A DNA stretch of 21,056 bases from a virus. Position 1 is the first letter of the stretch; each line of letters opens with the position of its first letter. Where the stretch lies: the IMG/VR virus record IMGVR_UViG_3300045258_000007, positions 1 through 21,056 of that record. One strand, given 5' to 3'. The notes below the pieces were generated by a model. The model did not search any database. It saw only the letters and a program-made list of their open reading frames with translations, and was not told the origin of the DNA. A program made the translations under genes and the position numbers. Shown here piece after piece: positions 7,505 through 13,414 of this stretch.

Positions 7505-8769
7505 CCGCGCTCGATGCCCGTCTCGCCCTCATCCGGGCCGGGCTCATCCTCGCCAAGTACAGCGCTACCCAACCGCGCGCGCCCGCTGGGACGGCCATAG
7601 GCGGGCGCTTCGTCGGCCGGGGCGGTGCTGGTGCCGGCGGCGGCTCAGACGCGACAGGCGCCCACCGCACGCCCGCTGACGGGGGTTCGGCGAAGAGCAT
7701 CACGCCCCCGCCGAACATCGGCGGCGGGGCAACGAACCCGCGCTACCAGACGAAGGCGCACGCGCTGCACGCCATGGCGGTCGCCGGCAACATCGCAGGG
7801 CTCGAAGCCGAAGCGGCCAAGCTCACCGCGAAGTTCGAGGAGTCGAAGTCCAAGCTCAAGCAGAACTCGCATGACCGCTGGAATGCGAAGCTCACGGCCT
7901 ACGCGCAGACGCTCGTCGGCGAAGTGAAGGGCGGGGCGACCGGCGGGCCTGTCTCGCCGCCGCCACCTCCACCACCGCCGCCTGTCGGGCCGAAGCCGCC
8001 ACCACCACCACCGCCTGCCGTCTCACCGCCGCCGCCGCCGTTGGCGTCATCGTTCGCGGTGAAGCCGAAGCCGCCGAAGACGCTGGCGCACGAGTATCCG
8101 GCCTCGAATATCGAGGCACGACCGGGGTTCAAGAAGGACATCCCGGTCATGAAGGCGATGATGGACAAGCTGCCGCCTGATCACCTGGGGCTGCTCCAGG
8201 GTGTCAAGACCACGCTCGGCACGGTCAAGGGCCACAACGCGGCCGGGCTGTTCTACTCCCACAACAACACGGTGTTTCTCGGGAAGAACTACACGACGAG
8301 CAAGGAAGTCGTGTATCACGAGATGGGCCATGCGCTCGATCAGGCCATCGGCTCCAAACAGATGACTGCGCAGGGCAAGCAGATCAAAAACTGGCAGGGG
8401 CATTTCACCCGGAATTTTGCGGCGACGCGAGACCCGCTCTACGCGACAGCGGTCGATGACGAGCACAACGCGCTCAAGGCTCTCGCGAAGGCCGGGCATA
8501 CGGAAGCGAAGATGCTCTCGCACTTCACCGGCAGCAGGACCGAGTCGTTCGCGCAGGGCTACGCGGCACTGATGGCGCCGCCCGTGACGCTGAACGCGCG
8601 CATCAACGCGACGCGGCAATACATGCCGAAGACGATTGAAGCCGTGCGCGATCTGCTCGGTCGTCACGGCCTGACCGTGCCGCCGCCTGCGCCGTATCAG
8701 CCGCCGCCGAAGCCGCCGCCGATGCCGGTGGGCTTCAAGCCTTACCCTGGATATGTGAGCCCAGCATGA
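7501..8769 (+). CDS. Tagged virion-associated metallopeptidase, lethal-factor-like (putative effector)
   Basis: This is a 422-residue protein. The start at 7501 overlaps the MuF stop (ATGA). The N-terminal helix LDARLALIRAG matches the start of the protein at 8981. It contains tag TQPRAPAGTAIGGRF at 23-37; a Gly-rich linker; a helical module at ~68-138 shared with the 1,212-residue protein; a proline-rich linker at 153-180 (runs of 9, 7 and 5 Pro); and a metallopeptidase domain at ~200-385. That domain has V-Y-H273-E274-M-G-H277-A-L-D (HExxH) and E348-S-F-A-Q-G-Y-A-A-L, the layout of the anthrax lethal factor-like zinc peptidase family. In that family the third ligand Glu precedes F-A. A second Pro-rich tail follows. 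Substrate is unknown. Its position behind MuF suggests carriage in the head and delivery into the host. It could instead act in virion maturation. Confidence 0.8.
   Translation: MTALDARLALIRAGLILAKYSATQPRAPAGTAIGGRFVGRGGAGAGGGSDATGAHRTPADGGSAKSITPPPNIGGGATNPRYQTKAHALHAMAVAGNIAGLEAEAAKLTAKFEESKSKLKQNSHDRWNAKLTAYAQTLVGEVKGGATGGPVSPPPPPPPPPVGPKPPPPPPPAVSPPPPPLASSFAVKPKPPKTLAHEYPASNIEARPGFKKDIPVMKAMMDKLPPDHLGLLQGVKTTLGTVKGHNAAGLFYSHNNTVFLGKNYTTSKEVVYHEMGHALDQAIGSKQMTAQGKQIKNWQGHFTRNFAATRDPLYATAVDDEHNALKALAKAGHTEAKMLSHFTGSRTESFAQGYAALMAPPVTLNARINATRQYMPKTIEAVRDLLGRHGLTVPPPAPYQPPPKPPPMPVGFKPYPGYVSPA
7567..7611 (+). repeat. PAG/GGQW-type tag motif, copy 1
   Basis: The coded motif is T-Q-P-R-A-P-A-G-T-A-I-G-G-R-F at residues 23-37 of the metallopeptidase. 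It matches the copies at 9074 and 9821 at Q-P-R-x-P-A-G and G-G. It is preceded by a short helix and followed by low-complexity Gly/Ala, as expected for an exposed peptide. Confidence 0.8.
7702..7914 (+). repeat. Shared helical module, copy in metallopeptidase
   Basis: Residues ~68-138 of the metallopeptidase align without gaps to residues ~303-375 of the 1,212-residue protein. Shared positions are PP-x-I-G-G-G, N-P-x-Y-Q-x-K-A, A-G-N, K-x-E-x-S-K-x-K, and N-S-H-D-x-W-N-A-K-L-x-x-Y-A. It is predicted to be a helical hairpin or bundle. Confidence 0.82.
7957..8040 (+). repeat. Polyproline linker coding tract
   Basis: Three consecutive proline runs of 9, 7 and 5 codons are separated by V-G-P-K and A-V-S. 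Codons are mixed (ccg, cca, cct), so the run is not simple DNA slippage. Such tracts stall ribosomes and normally need elongation factor P. The run separates the tag/helical part from the peptidase domain. Confidence 0.9.
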
Positions 8770-8984
8770 CCCTCAAGGTGCTCTACACCGTCACCAAGAT
8801 GGACGACGGCAGGTTCTATGTCATCTCGTCGATGGACGACGAGGAGACCGGCATGCTCGGCGACGGCGAGATGTGGGTCGGTCCTGGCGAGACGGTCCTC
8901 GACCGCTGGAAGTTCGAGGACATCAAGGAGGGCCAGTACAACGAGAAGGGCGAGTATCTCGGGGAGCAGTGGAACGAACCTTGA
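8766..8984 (+). CDS. Small acidic protein between the two tagged effectors
   Basis: This is a 72-residue protein, overlapping the metallopeptidase stop by ATGA and the next start by TTGA, so it is translationally coupled on both sides. It is rich in Asp and Glu, with a beta-prone N-terminus (LKVLYTVTKM, GRFYVISSM) and W-V-G-P-G-E-T-V-L-D-R-W. It has no tag motif. Its size, acidity and position make it a candidate inhibitor or chaperone of the metallopeptidase, or of the following multi-enzyme protein. This is inference from context only, as I do not recognise the family. Confidence 0.68.
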   Translation: MTLKVLYTVTKMDDGRFYVISSMDDEETGMLGDGEMWVGPGETVLDRWKFEDIKEGQYNEKGEYLGEQWNEP

Positions 8985-11900
8985 GCACTGACTCGCTACG
9001 CGCGCGCCTGTCCCTGATAGGCGCGAACATCTCGATGGAGCAGTTGCGCGAGAGGTATTCCAAGTCGGTCGGCACGCAGCCCCGTGTGCCGGCCGGCTCG
9101 CCATCCGGCGGGCAATGGGCGGGCGGTCACAGCGGCGGCTCGGGAGCGTCGTCGAGCAAGCCATCGAGCGGCAAGCCGCACCCGCGCGTGGACGACAAGG
9201 GCCAGCCGGTCACCATCACGTCGCCGACCAAGCCCACCGATTCATCGTCGTGGCACGCTGCCGACAAGACCGCGACGTTCGTTCCTGACGGCGCCACCCC
9301 GAAGTCGCTGATGGGCGTGGCGATGAAGCCGTGGACGCCGCCGACCACCGCTGCCGGATGGGCCAAGGTCGAGGGCCAAGATCCGACGCTCGATCACGCA
9401 CCACCGCAGCCCGTGCGGGGCAAGAGCGTGGCGGCCGGCGTCGTCGTCATGGAGCCGGACGGTCGCGTGTGGCTCGTGAAGCCGACCAACAACTTCGCCG
9501 GCTACAGCAACACCTTCCCGAAGGGCACGATGGAGCCCGGCATGTCGCTCCAGGCGACAGCCATCAAGGAGGTGTACGAGGAGTCGGGCCTCAAGGTGAA
9601 GCTCACCGGCCTGCTCGGCGACTTCGAGCGGCCCGGCAGCGTCGCGCGCTACTACGTCGGCCAGCGAACCGGCGGCACTCCGGCAAAGATGGGCTGGGAG
9701 TCGCAGGCCGTTCGCCTCGCGGCGCCGGAGCATCTGGGCAAGCTGCTGAACGCATCGGTCGACCGCAAGATCGCCGACACGCTGATGCGCGAGGCCAGGA
9801 TCGGCAAGGCGTTCAGCATCCAACAGCCGCGCTGGCCCGCTGGCACGCCGCTCGGCGGCCAGTGGCTCAAGGTGTCGGCCAGCGGCATCGTCATGCCGCC
9901 GCACATCGGTGGCGGCACCGCCAATCCGCAGTATCAGAAGAAGGCCGACCAGATCTTCGCGCATGCCGAGGCCGGCAATCACACCGCCGTCAAGGACATG
10001 GCGACCGCGCTCGCGCAGAAGGTCGAGGCGTCGAAGCTCAAGGCCAAGACCAACTCGCACGACTCGTGGAACGCGAAGCTCTCGCAGTACGCCAACGCGG
10101 TCGCGGACACGTCGCAGCAGACGCACACCGCCGTCGCGGTCGCCGACAAGATCGATGGGCCGCTCAAGCTCTCGGAGATGACGCACTTCGCGCCGAAGCC
10201 GGGCGGTCAGAGTCCGGGCGCGATCTACAAGGACGCGAACGGCGAGACGTGGTTGGTCAAGGGCAACGCGCAACTCCAGCAAGGCAATGTCTCACAGACG
10301 GTGTCGGATGATCGCGCGCGCAACGAGGTGACCGCAGCGCATCTGTTCAACGCCGCCGGCACGCAGGCGCCGGAGATGAAGCTCGTCGAGCTTGGCAGCG
10401 CGCACGGCGGCGGGCTCGGCGTGGCGTCGAAGATGATCGCGGGCATGTCGCCGTTCGACATCAAGAACGGCGCGCAACTCGCAGCAGCGCAGCAGACGTT
10501 CGCCGCGCAGGTCTGGCTTCGCAATCACGACGCGCTCGGCAACCACAACGACAACATCACGATCTCGAAGGACGGCAAGGGCATCGCGGTCGATCCCGGC
10601 GGCGCGCTCGGGTTCAAGGGCTGGGGCTTGCCGAAGCCGGACGGTGTTCCCGATCACCCGTCCGAGTGGACGAGCATGCGGGACAAGTCGAAGGCGCCGA
10701 CCGCAGCGCCGACGTTCGGCTCGATGACCCAGTCGCAATTGCAGGCGAGCGCGAAGCCGCTGGCGAGTGTCGGCGACGACCAGATCAAGAAGATCGTCGA
10801 TACCTACGGCCCCGGCAGCAAGGAGCAGAAGGCCAAGCTCGCCGAGTCCCTGATCAAGCGGCGCGATGCGATCCTCGACATGGCCGGGCTCGACAAGGCG
10901 GGCAATCCGAAGGTCGTCGCACCGCCGCCGCAGCCCGTGCAGCCGCCGACGCCACCGGCCGCCGCGATTGCGAGCCACCCCACGGCGTCGCACTCGCAGT
11001 TCCCGCCGCCGACGTTCAACACCGGCTTCGCTTCCGCCAATGCGGTCTATGACAAGCTCGCGGCCGACATGGTCGCGGCGCACGCGGCCGGCGACGCGGC
11101 CAAGATCCAGGCGCTCAAGGTCAATGCTGTTCCAGGGCCGCACATTAGCGCCAACGGTCAGAAGCTCATCGACTACGCCGACAAGCTGACCGCGAACCTG
11201 AACTCGAAGGCGGTCAACGTCGCCACGCAGAACGTGGCGCCGGGCTCGCTTGCGCCAAATCCCAACGTCGCGCAGCCGGGGACCGCGAAGCCGGTCAGCA
11301 ACGCCGCGATGCCGCTGTTCGAGAACCACAAGATCAGCGGCAACAACCAGAACGCTGGCAGCCACAACGCGAAGGTCGAGACCATCGCGAAGCTGGCGAT
11401 GGCCGGCAACATCAACGGCATCCTCGCGCTCAACTACTCGACCAACACCTACGGCGTGAAGCAGCACTATCTCGCGAACGACACGCTGAAGGCGCTCGGC
11501 TCGCCGCACATGGTCACGCCGGGCCAGAAGAAGGGCGCGCATCCTGCGCTTCAGGCGAACTTCAACCTGAACCAGACCGCCATCGCGACGGCCAACGCCG
11601 CGACGGCTGCGGTCGCACCGCCGGGAGGCGCTACGCCGCCGGCCGCCAAGGTGCCGGTCCTCGATCCATCGAAGCTGCCGAAGCCGCCGGACTACAACAC
11701 CAGCGGTCAAGGCGGCAAGCCGATGCACGGCGCGCAGTGGAAGAACGACGCGAACAATGCCGAGGGCGCGCACATCCAGAGTCTCGCGCTCGGGCCGAAG
11801 CCGGTCGAGGCGCTCAACGCCTACACGATCAAGTCGCCGTCGAAATATCTCCAGGCATACAAAGATCAACTGCTCACGGAAATCGACAGCCAGTTGAATC

Positions 11901-12619
11901 CGCCCGCACCGATAGTCGTGCATCACGCGGCCGGCGCCGACGTTCATACCTTCGCCGGCAAATCGCCGTATCCGGTCGGCACTGCATACACCAGCATCAA
12001 ACCGCAGGAGCGCTTGGCGTTCTATGCGGCGGTCGCCATCATCAAGACGCAGATCAACTGGAGCGACAAGGAATCGGTGCAGTCAGAGCAGTGGGTCAAG
12101 GACGGCTACAAGGAATACGACAACTCGTCAGCGGTCACCAAAGCCGGCATCTCCGTGCAGCAAGGCAATCCGCATCAATTCCGTGGCAAAAGCCTGCAAA
12201 GCAAGATCGGCGGCAGCGGTTACACCCTGCACGAAATGATGAAGCACTGGGACAAGGACGCGAAGATCGTTCCGGAGGGCACCAAGCTCTATCGCTACGT
12301 GGGGCTCACGAAGGAGATGAAGGACCAGATGCTCGCGGCTGAGCCTGGGACCGTCTTGCAAGACCTTTCGCCCGGTGCGGCATCGCGTGACAACGGTCGA
12401 AATAATACGTTCGGCGGCAGTAGCTCGAACAGCAAGATCGAGTTCATCACGTTGTCTGGCGTGCGCGCGATCAAGTCCTACGGCAGCAAAGGTTTTCAGA
12501 ACGAGATGGAGACCACACTGATGCCCGGTCAGCGCTTCATGATTCACAAGGTGACGAAGCGCGCGAACGGCGGCGTCAAGATCAAAGCGATTCTACTGCC
12601 CACGCAATCGCCTGTTTGA
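8981..12619 (+). CDS. Giant tagged effector: Nudix, kinase-like fold and ADP-ribosyltransferase
   Basis: The TTG at 8981 gives 1,212 residues. It is chosen because of the TTGA overlap and because LRARLSLIGA then matches the metallopeptidase N-terminus. Domains in order: tag TQPRVPAGSPSGGQW at 32-46; Nudix domain at ~148-268 with box 182-204, where K-E-V-Y-E-E-S-G-L (196-204) keeps the metal ligands but Met188 replaces the usual first Glu; second tag at 281-295; helical module at ~303-375; kinase-like domain at ~390-555 (K427, D517, N521/N525, V-D538-P-G-G); three diverged helical modules at 679-740, 777-839 and 904-972 in Pro/Ala-rich linkers; and a C-terminal R-S-E ADP-ribosyltransferase (L-Y-R1105-Y-V-G, S1147-S-S, E1175-M-E1177). 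It is probably a head-packaged host-takeover protein, compare T4 Alt. The kinase fold is the least certain part. No signal peptide or membrane segment is seen. Confidence 0.78.
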   Translation: MSTDSLRARLSLIGANISMEQLRERYSKSVGTQPRVPAGSPSGGQWAGGHSGGSGASSSKPSSGKPHPRVDDKGQPVTITSPTKPTDSSSWHAADKTATFVPDGATPKSLMGVAMKPWTPPTTAAGWAKVEGQDPTLDHAPPQPVRGKSVAAGVVVMEPDGRVWLVKPTNNFAGYSNTFPKGTMEPGMSLQATAIKEVYEESGLKVKLTGLLGDFERPGSVARYYVGQRTGGTPAKMGWESQAVRLAAPEHLGKLLNASVDRKIADTLMREARIGKAFSIQQPRWPAGTPLGGQWLKVSASGIVMPPHIGGGTANPQYQKKADQIFAHAEAGNHTAVKDMATALAQKVEASKLKAKTNSHDSWNAKLSQYANAVADTSQQTHTAVAVADKIDGPLKLSEMTHFAPKPGGQSPGAIYKDANGETWLVKGNAQLQQGNVSQTVSDDRARNEVTAAHLFNAAGTQAPEMKLVELGSAHGGGLGVASKMIAGMSPFDIKNGAQLAAAQQTFAAQVWLRNHDALGNHNDNITISKDGKGIAVDPGGALGFKGWGLPKPDGVPDHPSEWTSMRDKSKAPTAAPTFGSMTQSQLQASAKPLASVGDDQIKKIVDTYGPGSKEQKAKLAESLIKRRDAILDMAGLDKAGNPKVVAPPPQPVQPPTPPAAAIASHPTASHSQFPPPTFNTGFASANAVYDKLAADMVAAHAAGDAAKIQALKVNAVPGPHISANGQKLIDYADKLTANLNSKAVNVATQNVAPGSLAPNPNVAQPGTAKPVSNAAMPLFENHKISGNNQNAGSHNAKVETIAKLAMAGNINGILALNYSTNTYGVKQHYLANDTLKALGSPHMVTPGQKKGAHPALQANFNLNQTAIATANAATAAVAPPGGATPPAAKVPVLDPSKLPKPPDYNTSGQGGKPMHGAQWKNDANNAEGAHIQSLALGPKPVEALNAYTIKSPSKYLQAYKDQLLTEIDSQLNPPAPIVVHHAAGADVHTFAGKSPYPVGTAYTSIKPQERLAFYAAVAIIKTQINWSDKESVQSEQWVKDGYKEYDNSSAVTKAGISVQQGNPHQFRGKSLQSKIGGSGYTLHEMMKHWDKDAKIVPEGTKLYRYVGLTKEMKDQMLAAEPGTVLQDLSPGAASRDNGRNNTFGGSSSNSKIEFITLSGVRAIKSYGSKGFQNEMETTLMPGQRFMIHKVTKRANGGVKIKAILLPTQSPV
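9074..9118 (+). repeat. PAG/GGQW-type tag motif, copy 2
   Basis: The coded motif is T-Q-P-R-V-P-A-G-S-P-S-G-G-Q-W at residues 32-46, directly after an N-terminal helix related to that of the metallopeptidase and before a Gly/Ser-rich linker leading to the Nudix domain. Confidence 0.85.
9821..9865 (+). repeat. PAG/GGQW-type tag motif, internal copy 3
   Basis: The coded motif is Q-Q-P-R-W-P-A-G-T-P-L-G-G-Q-W at residues 281-295, between the Nudix domain and the helical module. An internal copy followed by the same helical module as in the metallopeptidase suggests that two originally separate tagged proteins were fused here. Confidence 0.85.
9893..10105 (+). repeat. Shared helical module, copy 1 in giant effector
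   Basis: Residues ~305-375 (PPHIGGG, NPQYQKKA, AEAGN, KTNSHDSWNAKLSQYA) are closely related to the module in the metallopeptidase and sit right after the internal tag, so the tag-module order is conserved between the two proteins. Confidence 0.82.
11015..11200 (+). repeat. Diverged helical module, copy 2 in giant effector
   Basis: Residues 679-740 carry FNTGFASANAVYDKLAADM, AAHAAGDAAKIQAL and a closing helix GQKLIDYADKLTANL. The N/Y/K start, the A-G-D/N turn and the K-x-x-x-Y-A end follow the module pattern, with lower similarity. Confidence 0.55.
11309..11497 (+). repeat. Diverged helical module, copy 3 in giant effector
   Basis: Residues 777-839 contain NHKISGNNQNAGSHNAKVET, I-A-K-L-A-M-A-G-N-I-N-G-I, then a Tyr-containing helix KQHYLANDTLKAL. 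A-x-A-G-N in the middle is the clearest link to the other copies. Confidence 0.52.
11690..11896 (+). repeat. Diverged helical module, copy 4 in giant effector
   Basis: Residues 904-972 have a Gly/Asn-rich lead, a helix (AHIQSLALG, PKPVEALNAY) and a closing helix KYLQAYKDQLLTEIDSQL. It is the most diverged copy and lies just before the ADP-ribosyltransferase. Confidence 0.4.
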
Positions 12620-12633
12620 TGTAGAGTGCGCCT

Positions 12634-13125
12634 ATGCCCACTCGTGACGAAATCAAAGGCGATGCCTCGACTCTGGTCATCCCTGACGTAAACGCCGCGT
12701 CGCTTGCGGTCCCTTCGACGGTTGAAGCGCTCGTGCGCGAGTACGTTGCCAAGATCATCAAGCTCCATGGTGACTGGGGCGACGGCACGATCACGGGCGA
12801 CGAAATGGGCAAGCGGGCGACCGACGAGTCCGCTCGTATGCAGGACATCTTCTTCGGCAAGGACAAGACCTACGAGGCGACCGACTGGAACACGCCCGAG
12901 AAGCTCGGCGTGTATCTCCAGAACGGCGATCCCGCCATCGACCCGGCCGGCGCGGTCGCCTCCGTGTTCAACAAGGGCACCCTCGACATCTGGGAGGGGC
13001 TGAACATGGAGATCGCCGGCAAGTTCGCGGCCGGCATGATCGAAACGGTCATCGACGAGGTGATCGCGCGCCTGATGTCGTACATGCTCGGCGTGCCCGA
13101 CGACACCTTCGTCAAGCAGGACTAG
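12634..13125 (+). CDS. Hypothetical acidic protein, possible partner of the giant effector
   Basis: This is a 163-residue protein, 14 bases after the effector stop, with only a weak SD (GTAGAG). It is mostly helical: VEALVREYVAKIIKLHGDW, then ITGDEMGKRATDESARMQD, an Asp/Pro-rich centre (NGDPAIDPAGAV), and a C-terminal helix (IAGKFAAGMIETVIDEVIA). It lacks Cys and has no tag, signal peptide or membrane segment. I recognise no family. Its place after an ADP-ribosyltransferase protein makes an immunity or chaperone role possible. It is the last gene before an AT-rich hairpin that may end this transcription unit. Confidence 0.72.
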   Translation: MPTRDEIKGDASTLVIPDVNAASLAVPSTVEALVREYVAKIIKLHGDWGDGTITGDEMGKRATDESARMQDIFFGKDKTYEATDWNTPEKLGVYLQNGDPAIDPAGAVASVFNKGTLDIWEGLNMEIAGKFAAGMIETVIDEVIARLMSYMLGVPDDTFVKQD

Positions 13126-13135
13126 CCGACCGAAT

Positions 13136-13169
13136 AATTGAGGGTTTATCGAACGATAAAGCCTCAATT
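13136..13169. terminator. Long AT-rich inverted repeat, possible terminator or operator
   Basis: Arms 13136-13151 (AATTGAGGGTTTATCG) and 13154-13169 (CGATAAAGCCTCAATT) are complementary apart from one G-G mismatch, with AA between them. A short A/T stretch flanks each side, so it could terminate in either direction, but no long T-run follows. The AT content is far above that of its surroundings. It could equally be a protein-binding palindrome in front of the head genes. Confidence 0.6.
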
Positions 13170-13201
13170 TACATTCATCGTCTGAGCGTCGGAGCCGCGC
13201 C

Positions 13202-13402
13202 ATGCAGATCATCTACAAGTGCGCCTGCATGGCGGTAGAGGCGAAGGTCGAGGTGCGCGAGCGGCTCGACTACGAGGATGTCATCGCCTGGGCTAACAAC
13301 ATCGCCAAGCCGGCCCTCCGTGCGGATCACGCCAGACGCTCGCCGCACTGCCCGTATGTCGGCCAGAAGTTCACCACCCACATGAGACCGCTCATACCCT
13401 AG
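13202..13402 (+). CDS. Small Cys/His-containing protein of unknown function
   Basis: This is a 66-residue protein with GGAG about eight bases before the ATG. It starts M-Q-I-I-Y-K-C-A-C-M and later has H-A-R-R-S-P-H-C-P, so three Cys and nearby His could bind a metal. The middle is a helix (LDYEDVIAWANNIAKPAL). It lies between an AT-rich inverted repeat and the prohead protease gene. No family is recognised. It could be a small zinc-binding regulator or a virion component. Confidence 0.6.
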   Translation: MQIIYKCACMAVEAKVEVRERLDYEDVIAWANNIAKPALRADHARRSPHCPYVGQKFTTHMRPLIP

Positions 13403-13414
13403 ACGGAGCCAGCC

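Noticed and set aside
8873-8980. Earlier start for the giant effector
   Set aside because: It would overlap the 72-residue gene in antiphase. The TTG at 8981 gives an N-terminus homologous to that of the metallopeptidase.
10292-11947. Long minus-strand open frame (551 codons) opposite the giant effector
   Set aside because: Arg/Leu/Asp-rich antisense shadow of a GC-rich gene with no recognisable domain. The + strand carries clear catalytic motifs here.
13138-13175. Promoter with TTGAGG and TACATT
   Set aside because: Spacing of 26 bases is too long for a sigma-70 promoter. The inverted repeat explains the AT-rich stretch better.
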